IMG/VR virus record: IMGVR_UViG_3300046000_010979 | Span: 1 to 39,824 of that record | Reading direction: 5' to 3' (one strand) | Length of the DNA stretch: 39,824 nt | From: a virus | In this document: positions 8,589-15,726 of the stretch, one piece after another | Numbering within the stretch: position 1 is the stretch's first letter | How the letters are laid out: every line of letters begins with the position of its first letter | The notes under the pieces: generated by a model | Database searches by the model: none | What the model was told of the DNA's origin: nothing | Seen by the model: the letters and a program-made list of their open reading frames with translations, nothing else | Translations under genes and position numbers: made by a program

Positions 8589-8849
8589 ATGACCGTCGAA
8601 TCCTATCTTCGCACCGCCGGCCCGCAGCTGGCCCCCGCCGAAATCAAATCCGTGCTGCGCGGCCAGCAAGACCGCCCGCAAATCAAGGCGGTGCTCGAGC
8701 TGCTGGTGCAACACATCGCCACCCAGCAGGGCGGCAGCATCGCGCACCCCGCCGCTCACGAGAGCCCCGAGGAACGCCACTACCACGCCGGCGCCGTCGC
8801 CTCCGCCGAGGACTTCCTCGCGGCCCTCGGGGAATACCTTGGAACCTAA
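8589..8849 (+). CDS. Small protein of unknown function
   Basis: 86 residues. The first 50 residues are helical and amphipathic (QLAPAEIKSVLRGQQDRPQI, then KAVLELLVQHIATQQGG), followed by a His-rich stretch (AHESPEERHYHAG) and a closing helix. No family recognised. It starts after the C-rich leader CTCTTCCCCCT at the end of the heptamer element. Its place between portal and scaffold suggests a head-assembly accessory, but nothing in the sequence shows that. Confidence 0.6.
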   Translation: MTVESYLRTAGPQLAPAEIKSVLRGQQDRPQIKAVLELLVQHIATQQGGSIAHPAAHESPEERHYHAGAVASAEDFLAALGEYLGT

Positions 8850-8863
8850 AACCACATCATACC

Positions 8864-9151
8864 GTGAGCGAAACCCCAAGAACTAACGAACGTGAGGCAA
8901 GGTCCAAAGGGCTGCATGACGCATGGGCCTTCTCCCTCTGCCGACAACTCGAGCGCGAACTTAACGAGGCCACGGAGCGCCTCACCCGCGACGAATACCG
9001 CATGATGGCCGGCGAACTGATCGCCGCCATCCGGATAAATAGCCTGCGGGGAACCTTCGCCGCCAGCACCCACGCCGAGATCGAGGAATGGCTCAAACCA
9101 TGGGTCGCCCGGCTAGCCCAGCCCGTCGCCCCTCTCAACCCTCAACTCTAA
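8864..9151 (+). CDS. Small coiled-coil-like phage protein (ETPRT family type)
   Basis: 95 residues from a GTG start (MSETPRTNEREARSK). The N-terminal SETPRT motif followed by RQLERELNEATERL is a recurrent signature of small phage proteins of unknown role. The last residues (APLNPQL) and the stop codon are encoded by the CTCAACC heptamer array, so the repeat has supplied or replaced the natural C-terminus. The GTG start is chosen because it gives the expected N-terminal motif. Confidence 0.65.
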   Translation: MSETPRTNEREARSKGLHDAWAFSLCRQLERELNEATERLTRDEYRMMAGELIAAIRINSLRGTFAASTHAEIEEWLKPWVARLAQPVAPLNPQL

Positions 9152-9168
9152 ACTCTCAACCTCCCCCC
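9129..9168. repeat. CTCAACC/CTCAACT heptamer array and C-rich leader
   Basis: Four tandem heptamers (CTCAACC, CTCAACT, CTAAACT, CTCAACC) followed by CTCCCCCC and the primase ATG at 9169. The first half is still inside the previous coding region and includes its stop codon. The same heptamers recur in frame at 25682-25711. Confidence 0.8.
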
Positions 9169-10266
9169 ATGGACCTGATCCAACTCACCGCCGAGGCCAA
9201 GGAGCGGCTGACGATTCCCGATATCTGGCGGCGCCTCGCCCTGCCGGGGGAGCCGCGGGACCATGGGGTTTGCAAATCTCCGTTCCGGGAGGACCGGAGC
9301 GGGGCCAGCTTTAGCATCTTCAAGGCGGGCCGGATGTTCAAGGACCATGCGGAAGGGGACGCGCAGCAGGGGGACGCGGTGTGCTTCCTAGAGCTGGCGA
9401 CCGGCTGCGACCGGGCACAGGCCATGCGCACGCTGGTGGAGATGGCGGGCCTCGGCGGTCAGCTGGCGCACCGGGGGGAGGGGCGCAGCGCCGTGGTGCC
9501 GGTGAAGGTGGAGCCGCGGCCGGCGCTGCCAGACCGGGGGACCGGCTGGGGATTCCGCCGCCTGCCGGAACTGCCGGAGGTGCTGCCGGTGACGGTGGAG
9601 CGCATCGAGGCGCTGGCCAGTCAGCGTGGGCTGGCGCCGTGGGCGGTGCTGGCGGCCACGGAGCAGGGCCTGCTGTCCTTTGTCAGGAAATGGGGCAGGG
9701 ACTGTTGGATGGTGGCAGACGCCACCGCCTGCAATGCACAGGTGCGCCGGCTGGATGGCGAGCCGTGGCAGGTGAATGGCCAATCGCTGAAGGGCCTGAC
9801 CTTGCCGGACAGCTGGGCGGCGTGGCCGCTGGGGTGTGCGGGAAAGCGGTCAGAAGTCAGCGGTCAGAAGTCAGACGGGGTGCTGCTGGTGGAGGGGGCG
9901 CCGGATTTACTGGCGGCGGTGCAGTGGCTGGAGGAGACGGGGCAGGCGGAGACCTACCTCCCGGTGGCCATGCTGGGGGCGGGGCAGCCGATCCAAGGGA
10001 GTGCGCTGTGCCATTTTGTGGGGCGGCAGGTGCGCATCATGGAACAGCGGGATCCGGCAAAAACCCGCCGGGATGGCACCACCTACTACCCCGGACAGGA
10101 TGCGGCGCGGAAGTGGCAGGACCAGCTGACCGGCGTGGCCGCCAGCTGCCGGATCCTGCACCTGCCGGAGGCGATGCCGGGGAAGGATCTCAATGACTAT
10201 CTGAAATGGGAGGGGCGGCAGGCGGGTGATCTCCCGTCAAAGTTGGCAGATGTTGGCGGAAGTTGA
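9169..10266 (+). CDS. DNA primase (TOPRIM), stand-alone
   Basis: 365 residues. Makes RNA primers for replication. The N-terminus has the primase-like pattern C35-KSPFREDRS with SFSIF and QQGDAVCFLE (66-75), but only His32, Cys35 and His60 could bind zinc, so the CHC2-type finger is degenerate. The TOPRIM core has VLLVEGAPDLLAAVQWL (238-254) with the catalytic Glu 242 and the later PGKDLNDYL motif near the C-terminus. Residues 226-236 are encoded by a heptamer repeat inserted in frame just before the TOPRIM motif. ATG 9169 is chosen because it follows the C-rich leader. It lies 6 kb from the helicase, among head genes. Confidence 0.87.
   Translation: MDLIQLTAEAKERLTIPDIWRRLALPGEPRDHGVCKSPFREDRSGASFSIFKAGRMFKDHAEGDAQQGDAVCFLELATGCDRAQAMRTLVEMAGLGGQLAHRGEGRSAVVPVKVEPRPALPDRGTGWGFRRLPELPEVLPVTVERIEALASQRGLAPWAVLAATEQGLLSFVRKWGRDCWMVADATACNAQVRRLDGEPWQVNGQSLKGLTLPDSWAAWPLGCAGKRSEVSGQKSDGVLLVEGAPDLLAAVQWLEETGQAETYLPVAMLGAGQPIQGSALCHFVGRQVRIMEQRDPAKTRRDGTTYYPGQDAARKWQDQLTGVAASCRILHLPEAMPGKDLNDYLKWEGRQAGDLPSKLADVGGS
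9845..9876. repeat. Heptamer repeat inserted in frame within the primase gene
   Basis: AAGCGGTCAGAAGTCAGCGG and the following CAGAAGTCAG are four tandem TCAG heptamers, identical in kind to the intergenic arrays (compare 19781-19810). They encode KRSEVSGQKSD, a polar linker between the primase N-domain and the TOPRIM strand. Confidence 0.85.
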
Positions 10267-10370
10267 CGGAAGTTGGCAGAGGTCAGAGAGGCGGGACCTA
10301 GACAGGATGCAGCCCGCATGGGAGAGGGCGGGCGCCGGGCATGGTGCCCGTGATCCTATCTGAATCTCTT
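10241..10370. other. Spacer with AGTTGGC heptamers and a hairpin before the scaffold gene
   Basis: The end of the primase gene and the start of the spacer carry AGTTGGC/AGTTGAC heptamers and one GGTCAGA unit (10241-10288). A perfect six-base stem CGGGCA/TGCCCG with a three-base loop sits at 10336-10350, 20 bases before ATG 10371. There is no T-run after it, so it is not a typical terminator; it could be a leader structure. Confidence 0.45.
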
Positions 10371-11504
10371 ATGGCTGTACTTCTCTCCCCGTCTGCCACG
10401 GGAACACCACCCACCGGCGCGCCCGCGGCCGGCGGATCTGATGCGGCTGCATCCCTGACCCCGGAGCTGATGAGCGTCGATGACGTTTTTCTGGCCGATA
10501 TGGCAGGCGAGTCAGCCGAGGCGAATGCGGGCAACGAAGCCGACCCTGACGCCCCTGATCCGACCGACGACGACGACGCCACCTCTGATGAGGACGGCGA
10601 AGAAGCCACGGATGAGGCACCCAGCACAGAGGAGGAATCCGACGCAGACCATAACGACGACCCCACCGAGGGCCCGAAAGCCAAGGCCGGCACCCCGGCC
10701 GCGGTGCTCCAAGCCCTGCAGGACGCCAAGATCCCACATGGCCTGATCAAGCGGATCGACAAGGCATTCACCCACAGCCGTACCTACCGCGAGGAAGCGG
10801 AAGCGCTGCGCGCTGATCTGGCCAATGCCCCGGAGCCGATCACCCTGGCCCCCACCGCGACGCACCCACTCAGTGATGTGCAGACCGCCGAGCAACTGGA
10901 GGACCGCCGGAAGGCGGCCGACTTCTGGCTGGACTGGTGTGGGGACAACCCGGACGGTGGCACCGTAGGCACGGGCCGCGATGCCCGGGAGCTGACGCAT
11001 GAGGAAGTGAGGAGCCAACGGAGATGGGCCAGCACCGTGCTGAAGTCCATCCCGGAGCGCCAGCACTACCTCGCCATCCGTCAGGCCAGCCGCGCCGCCG
11101 CCCAGAAGTCCCTGCCGGAGATGTTCCGGAAGGATGCCCCGGAATACGTGGCCGCCCAGGCGCTGATCAAAGGCACCCCGGAACTGGTGAACCAACCCGA
11201 CTATGAGCAGACCCTCGCCGATACGGTGCGAGGTTTGAAATACCGGGTGATGCAAAACCAAGGCTACACCATCGCCCTGATCCCCCCGTCGTCGAAGAAA
11301 AAGACTGCTGCGAATTCCGCCCCTGAGCCGACTGCGGCCAGCAAGGCTTCCCCGAAACCCCGGCCCACCGCCCCGCCCCACTCCAGGCCCTCTCCCTCCC
11401 CTACCGGCGGCAAGCCGGACCTCGCCGCGCTGTATGCGAAGGCGAGCACCTCCGGGAATGAAGCGGATCTGGACCGACTGCTGGCGGCGGAGATGGCCGG
11501 ATAA
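10371..11504 (+). CDS. Putative scaffolding protein
   Basis: 377 residues. Scaffold proteins guide capsid assembly and are removed later. Residues 40-110 are extremely acidic (runs of D and E, for example DPTDDDDATSDEDGEEATDE), residues 120-270 are charged and helical, and the C-terminus has a basic Pro/Ser-rich linker (SKASPKPRPTAPPHSRPSPS) followed by a short helix (LAALYAKASTSGNEADLDRL). This composition, the length and the place between portal and major capsid protein fit a podovirus scaffold. ATG 10371 follows the leader TGAATCTCTT; ATG 10341 in frame is possible but sits inside the hairpin. Confidence 0.72.
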   Translation: MAVLLSPSATGTPPTGAPAAGGSDAAASLTPELMSVDDVFLADMAGESAEANAGNEADPDAPDPTDDDDATSDEDGEEATDEAPSTEEESDADHNDDPTEGPKAKAGTPAAVLQALQDAKIPHGLIKRIDKAFTHSRTYREEAEALRADLANAPEPITLAPTATHPLSDVQTAEQLEDRRKAADFWLDWCGDNPDGGTVGTGRDARELTHEEVRSQRRWASTVLKSIPERQHYLAIRQASRAAAQKSLPEMFRKDAPEYVAAQALIKGTPELVNQPDYEQTLADTVRGLKYRVMQNQGYTIALIPPSSKKKTAANSAPEPTAASKASPKPRPTAPPHSRPSPSPTGGKPDLAALYAKASTSGNEADLDRLLAAEMAG

Positions 11505-11539
11505 CGGATCACACCCCACGCCCCTGACCTCTTAAAAAT

Positions 11540-12580
11540 ATGCCCTCCCTCCTCGACCACCAAACCAGCCAGACCGCGACCGGCCTGCGCATCCGCGACG
11601 TCCGCAAATCCTTCATCCTGATCGATGCCGAGCACAACCCTGTCACCTCCATGGCGGCCAAGGGGGAAGCTCCTATCTCGTCCTTGATCGAGTGGCAGCT
11701 GCGCCGCGTGCCCACCAGCTCCTCCGTCGCCGGCATCATGGACGGCGCCGCCGTGCTCGATGCGGATCTGCAGAACTTTGAAGACCGGAAGACCATGCTG
11801 CAAGGCCGCACCATGAAGATCCGCGAGGCGATCGGCATTGGCGACATCGCCGAGACCAACGTCCAACAATACGCCATGGACGGCGCCAGCCTCTTTGCCG
11901 AGGCCACCAAATTCGCCCTGCAGCAACTGCGCAGCCGCATGGAAACAGTGACCGTGGGCACGCAGGACTCTGTGGCGCAGTCCGGCACCGTGGCCTCCAG
12001 TCCCGTGCCATTCGTCTCCCGCGGGCTTTCCCACTGGAAGGGCAAGGCCGCTTCCGGAGACTTGCCTATCACCGACAGCTGGGCCCGCACCCCGGCCGCC
12101 AGCATCTTCACCACCGCGCTGAACACGGACACGGAAACCGTGATCACGGAAGCCAACGTGCGCGCCGTCCTCCGCAGCATCTTCACCGTCACCAAGAAGC
12201 GGAGCCGGAACCTGATGCTGTTCTGCACCCTGGCTTTCCAGGAACAGTTCAACAACTTCTTGACCACCGGGGCCGTGAGCTCCACCACCGCGCCCCTCCG
12301 CCGGTTCTCCGGTGATGCCTCCACCAGCAATATCACACTGGATGTGCAGACCTACACCGGCCCCGGCGGGAACGTCACCTTGATCCCTCACCTCAGCCTG
12401 CCGGCCAAGGTCTTCGGGCTCCTCCTCGACATGGATTACGTGAAGCTGCGCATGGCCCGGAATGCCCGGTTCGTCCCCCTCACCGAGGACGGCAGCGGCC
12501 CACGTGGTTTTGCCGACGCCATCTTCGCGGTGGCCGACGAGAACCCCACCACCGGCGGGAAGTTCATCCAAGCCACCTAA
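11540..12580 (+). CDS. Major capsid protein
   Basis: 346 residues. The sequence fits an HK97-fold major capsid protein of the DUF5309 / SU10 type: an N-terminal arm (MPSLLDHQTSQTATG), an E-loop-like region with polar repeats, a helix-rich spine (FAEATKFALQQLRSRMETVT) and a strongly beta-stranded C-terminal part (ITLDVQTYTGPGGNVTLIPH, then VFGLLLDMDYVKLRMARNA). It follows the scaffold gene and precedes head-tail genes, the standard order. The family assignment is from pattern recognition and not from an alignment. Confidence 0.85.
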   Translation: MPSLLDHQTSQTATGLRIRDVRKSFILIDAEHNPVTSMAAKGEAPISSLIEWQLRRVPTSSSVAGIMDGAAVLDADLQNFEDRKTMLQGRTMKIREAIGIGDIAETNVQQYAMDGASLFAEATKFALQQLRSRMETVTVGTQDSVAQSGTVASSPVPFVSRGLSHWKGKAASGDLPITDSWARTPAASIFTTALNTDTETVITEANVRAVLRSIFTVTKKRSRNLMLFCTLAFQEQFNNFLTTGAVSSTTAPLRRFSGDASTSNITLDVQTYTGPGGNVTLIPHLSLPAKVFGLLLDMDYVKLRMARNARFVPLTEDGSGPRGFADAIFAVADENPTTGGKFIQAT

Positions 12581-12593
12581 CCGAACCCTGACC

Positions 12594-13073
12594 ATGTTTG
12601 CAGTCACCTCTGGCGCGGCCTTGATGGAAGAGTCTGATGGACTCGATCTGACGGGCCGTGCCCAGAGAGTGACGGACGTGGGATACAGCGTGGACGACCA
12701 GATCCACGATGCCGTGCTGGGCATGAGCGACGAGCAGCAGTACCGCTTCCTGCAGTCCATCCAGCGGGAGGCGGACTGCCGGCGGGTGCTGGCGCACGCC
12801 CAGTCCCTCCGGATCGGAGAGGCCAATAGCCGTCTGGAATTCGCCGCCAGTGAAGAATTAGACGGCCTGCGCTTTGAAAGCTCCATGCCGCTGACGGTCT
12901 TCCATGACTGGTTTGCCAAAGGGGAGGCAGAGCTGGGAGGGAACCCCTGGATGGACGAGACCTTCCGCAAGGAATTCCTGCGCGACAACCCGCAGTGCGC
13001 GGTGAAGGAGACGAGCCAAAACATCGTGGTGACCAACGCCTGGGACTACTCCAACCGGAAGGAGGCGGCGTGA
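12594..13073 (+). CDS. Head-tail region protein, unknown function
   Basis: 159 residues, acidic, mostly helical (DEQQYRFLQSIQREADCRRV and similar). No recognised motif. It lies between the major capsid gene (13-base gap) and the tail adaptor, whose GTG start overlaps its stop (GTGA), so it is translationally coupled to a virion gene. It could be a head-completion or adaptor protein. ATG 12594 is used; reading further upstream would enter the capsid gene. Confidence 0.7.
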   Translation: MFAVTSGAALMEESDGLDLTGRAQRVTDVGYSVDDQIHDAVLGMSDEQQYRFLQSIQREADCRRVLAHAQSLRIGEANSRLEFAASEELDGLRFESSMPLTVFHDWFAKGEAELGGNPWMDETFRKEFLRDNPQCAVKETSQNIVVTNAWDYSNRKEAA

Positions 13074-14248
13074 GCAATACCCTGACCACCGCTCCGGTGC
13101 GCCCCTTCCAGCGGGTGCTGGAAAGCCTGGCCACCCGCATGGGGTGGGACCCGGCGCGCATCCAGGCCAACCAAAGCGCGGCCCTGACCGCCTATCTGAA
13201 CACCGCCATGCAGACGGTGTGGAATTTTTACGAGTGGCCGGAGATCATGCGGAGTGAGCTGCTGCCGGCCACCGGCGGGGTGATCCCGTGGCAGGCCGGT
13301 CGCGTCCCCACCGCGGAAGTGAGCAATAATGGCAACCTGCTGGTCAATCTGCTGGACTGGTCGCAGGGCGGCGCGCTCTTCACCTTTGCGGCGCCGGCTG
13401 GGGCGAACTTCAGCGTAAATGCCGCCAATGCGGTGGACGGGGGAGTAGGCTTCTACCAAACCGTGGAAGGACTGACCGCCGGAGCCACCTACCGGCTCAA
13501 GCTGGTGCTGGAAAACTGCGAGGTGGGCACCCGCGCCATCACCCTGTGGGCGGAGAATGATACGACCGAAATCTTCCGGGAAGACTACTACCAAGCCGAC
13601 TTCACCAATGGAGCCAAAACCGTGGAGGTGGACCTGCAAGCGGGCGCGGGCGGCGAGATCTGGATGCACCTGTCCGTCTATTCCCCCGGGGCCAACATTG
13701 TGACCGGCCGCATCTCTCAGTTTACCCTGCACGCCACGGCGCCGGGACCGACGATCGACATGGTGGCCGGCGTCTACACCACCAATCCCCTGACCACGGA
13801 CGAGCCGGTGCCCATGCCCTACCACCTCGGGCCCGGCTGTATTTACCTTACCGGCACCGCCCGGGATGCCACGGAGGCGTGGGTCTACTACCGGCCGGGG
13901 TGCCCCTCTTACACGGCCACGGCATACTCCGCCGCCACCACCTACCAGAACGGCGGGCTCAATGAGCTGGCCTTCAGCGGCAGCACCGGCCATGTCTACC
14001 GCGCGCAGTCATCGGTGCCCTTTACCAATATCCCGGTGACCAATCCGGCCTACTGGCTGGTGCAGGGCGTGCCGGAGCGGTTCGCCGAGGCGCTGGTGCA
14101 GCTGGCCCGCGCGGAGGCTCTGGAGGAGCAGGACCAATTCGCCAAAGGTCTGCGCGCCCGGGCCACCGGACTGGACTTCCTGGAGAACGCCATGCTGACC
14201 CACTACCGGCAGAGCGGCCAGACGCGGAACTACCGCCACGCTGCCTGA
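13070..14248 (+). CDS. Head-to-tail adaptor (tail tubular protein A-like) with inserted beta domain
   Basis: 392 residues, GTG start overlapping the previous stop. The N-terminal helices (RVLESLATRMGWDPARIQAN, TAYLNTAMQTVWNFYEWPEI) and the C-terminal helices (ALVQLARAEALEEQDQFAKG, then a long helix ending RNYRHAA) are typical of podovirus tail adaptors that join portal and nozzle. Between them, about residues 88-235 form a beta-rich domain with a carbohydrate-binding-module-like pattern (GLTAGATYRLKLVLENCEVG, IWMHLSVYSPGANIVTGRIS). Such an insert could stick out of the tail and bind host glycans. Function of the insert is inferred. Confidence 0.78.
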   Translation: MSNTLTTAPVRPFQRVLESLATRMGWDPARIQANQSAALTAYLNTAMQTVWNFYEWPEIMRSELLPATGGVIPWQAGRVPTAEVSNNGNLLVNLLDWSQGGALFTFAAPAGANFSVNAANAVDGGVGFYQTVEGLTAGATYRLKLVLENCEVGTRAITLWAENDTTEIFREDYYQADFTNGAKTVEVDLQAGAGGEIWMHLSVYSPGANIVTGRISQFTLHATAPGPTIDMVAGVYTTNPLTTDEPVPMPYHLGPGCIYLTGTARDATEAWVYYRPGCPSYTATAYSAATTYQNGGLNELAFSGSTGHVYRAQSSVPFTNIPVTNPAYWLVQGVPERFAEALVQLARAEALEEQDQFAKGLRARATGLDFLENAMLTHYRQSGQTRNYRHAA

Positions 14249-14267
14249 CTTTACCATCCACCCCCCC

Positions 14268-14513
14268 ATGGAAATAGCCGACCCGATCATCCTCGCCTCC
14301 ATCGGCTCCCTCACAGGCGCCATCGTCCTGCTCTTCCGGAGATCCGAGAAGTGTCTGGATGCCCGGCAGGAGCAGGCCATCCGGATCGATGCCCTAGAGC
14401 GCGCCATCTACGGGTGCCCGGTGAAAACCTGTCCCAACAAACCCGCATGGAAAGCGGCAGAAGCCCACCTGCCGCCACGCCTGCCCGGCACCCTCCAACA
14501 ACCCGCGCCATGA
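14268..14513 (+). CDS. Small membrane protein, lysis-cluster candidate
   Basis: 81 residues with one N-terminal transmembrane segment (IILASIGSLTGAIVLLF, about 7-23) and a charged cytoplasmic-type tail containing two cysteines (CPVKTCPNKP). No family name fits securely. It starts after a run of seven C and its stop overlaps the following holin-like gene in ATGA. It may be a holin partner, an antiholin or the inner-membrane partner of the lipoprotein at 14690. Confidence 0.65.
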   Translation: MEIADPIILASIGSLTGAIVLLFRRSEKCLDARQEQAIRIDALERAIYGCPVKTCPNKPAWKAAEAHLPPRLPGTLQQPAP

Positions 14514-14680
14514 ACTCCCCTAAAACCACCACCCTTGGCATCCTCGGGATCACTACGCTGCTGGCCAATGTGGCCCTGCAACTGCTGGACGGCAACGCCC
14601 TGACGAATCCGGACTGGGGCATCGTGATGCCGGCGGTGCTGGCTGCGCTGAGCGGCATCTTCTCCCGGGACGATAAATAA
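14510..14680 (+). CDS. Holin-like small membrane protein
   Basis: 56 residues with two hydrophobic segments (LGILGITTLLANVALQLL and IVMPAVLAALSGIF) joined by a short polar loop with NALTNPDWG, and a charged end (SRDDK). Two short transmembrane segments, a small size and coupling to another membrane gene fit a phage holin, which makes holes in the inner membrane at lysis. The same pattern also occurs in small phage membrane proteins of unknown role, so the call is by context. Confidence 0.65.
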   Translation: MNSPKTTTLGILGITTLLANVALQLLDGNALTNPDWGIVMPAVLAALSGIFSRDDK

Positions 14681-14689
14681 CCTGCCACC

Positions 14690-14944
14690 ATGAAAGTCCT
14701 CACCCGCTTCCTGTTATGCGCTGTCCTCGCTGCCGCGCTGCCGTCCTGCCTCACCGTGACCGCCGAGATGGCTTTGCCGGGCAGAGGGAACGACGGCGGT
14801 TTATCCGGCAAAATTGGCGGCAGCTGGTCCTGGCCCTTGCCGCGGCCAACCACGCCCGAGCCGCCGCTACCGGCGCAGGACGAGGCCGCCGCCATCCTCT
14901 CCGCCGCCTTTGGCAAAGAACCCGTGCCCACTCTCTGGCCCTGA
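14690..14944 (+). CDS. Lipoprotein, candidate outer-membrane spanin (Rz1-like)
   Basis: 84 residues. A basic N-terminus, hydrophobic stretch and lipobox (MKVLTRFLLCAVLAAALPSC, Cys 20) predict a type II signal peptide and lipid anchoring. The mature part is proline-rich (WPLPRPTTPEPPLPAQ), as in lambda Rz1, and ends in a short helix. Together with the neighbouring small membrane proteins it fits a spanin that fuses the membranes at lysis in a diderm host. Its stop overlaps the next start (TGATG). Confidence 0.65.
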   Translation: MKVLTRFLLCAVLAAALPSCLTVTAEMALPGRGNDGGLSGKIGGSWSWPLPRPTTPEPPLPAQDEAAAILSAAFGKEPVPTLWP

Positions 14945-15183
14945 TGACCATGGACACCGACACCCTCCGCTGGCGGGACCACGGCTGGCTGATCCTCGCC
15001 GCCCTGCTGGCCCTCGCTGGGCTGGCCGGCCACGTGGCCACCCGCCCCGCCACCGTGCCGGATCCGACCCGCAGCCGATACCATGACGCCAGTCTGGATC
15101 TGCAGACCGCCCCGGTGACGACCACGCAGGAATATTACCAGAGGTCAGAAGGCAGAGATCAGAAGTCAGTCCCAGAGCACTGA
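14944..15183 (+). CDS. Small single-pass membrane protein, repeat-derived C-terminus
   Basis: 79 residues with one transmembrane segment (GWLILAALLALAGLAGHVA, about 14-32) and a polar periplasmic tail. It could be an inner-membrane spanin, but the tail is short and shows no coiled coil. The last 13 residues (RSEGRDQKSVPEH) are encoded by the GGTCAGA heptamer element copy B. ATG 14944 overlaps the preceding stop; ATG 14950 is an in-frame alternative. Confidence 0.6.
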   Translation: MTMDTDTLRWRDHGWLILAALLALAGLAGHVATRPATVPDPTRSRYHDASLDLQTAPVTTTQEYYQRSEGRDQKSVPEH

Positions 15184-15240
15184 TCCGATTCTCTGACCGC
15201 TGACCTCTGACCGCCGACATCCTCCCCCTGACCTCTTTCC
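15143..15240. repeat. Intergenic heptamer element, copy B
   Basis: Bases 15143-15195 match 8481-8533 at 48 of 53 positions. As in copy A, TCAG heptamers on one side face CTGACC heptamers on the other (15196-15234), followed by a C/T-rich leader before ATG 15262. Here the left half is inside the upstream reading frame. Confidence 0.8.
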
Positions 15241-15261
15241 CCCAACCCCTTCCCCAAACTT

Positions 15262-15519
15262 ATGCCTTTCTTCACTCTCACTGGCGGCAACAACGACAAG
15301 ATCCCCGGCCGCGCCGGCCGCAAGGCCCTTGTGGTGTGCATGAAAGCCGCAGGCACGGCGGTGTATGCCGGGGAAAGCCCCATCGCCACGGATGATGGCA
15401 TCCCATTCACCGTGGGCGTGCCGGTTTCCTTTGTCAGTCCGGACAACAAGTTCTTCGCCCAGCCCCTCGCGGTGAAAGGCAGCCCCAGCACCGTGCTGAC
15501 CTACACGGAGTTCATGTGA
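15262..15519 (+). CDS. Small beta-rich virion-like protein, unknown function
   Basis: 85 residues, mostly short strands and turns (MPFFTLTGGNNDKIPGRAGR; FTVGVPVSFVSPDNKFFAQP). There is no signal peptide and no recognised motif. Composition resembles small decoration or tail-associated proteins. It follows the leader CCTTCCCCAAACTT and precedes another tiny gene on the same strand. Confidence 0.6.
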   Translation: MPFFTLTGGNNDKIPGRAGRKALVVCMKAAGTAVYAGESPIATDDGIPFTVGVPVSFVSPDNKFFAQPLAVKGSPSTVLTYTEFM

Positions 15520-15542
15520 CCCCCTGACCGAGACGCCCCCTG

Positions 15543-15722
15543 ATGACCCTCATCCTCCACGCCGACGCCCCCTACACCCTCTCCGCCGGGGCCCAGATCA
15601 TCACGCCGCCTGCTGCCACCGTCTCCCCTCCGCCTCCCCCGCCCCCCTCCGGCGGCCCCATCCAATACAATGGAGTGGGACTGATCTACAACGCAATCAC
15701 AATCACCTACAACCAAAGCTAA
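15543..15722 (+). CDS. Tiny proline-rich protein, possible fibre accessory
   Basis: 59 residues. Starts MTLILHADAPYTLSAGAQII, then a poly-proline stretch (SPPPPPPPSGGP) and a beta-type end (IQYNGVGLIYNAITITYNQS). No family recognised. It starts 23 bases after the previous stop and ends 4 bases before the tail-fibre start, so it fits the gene spacing well. The strand-proline-strand design would suit a linker or a chaperone-like accessory of the fibre, which is a guess. Confidence 0.5.
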   Translation: MTLILHADAPYTLSAGAQIITPPAATVSPPPPPPPSGGPIQYNGVGLIYNAITITYNQS

Positions 15723-15726
15723 CTTT

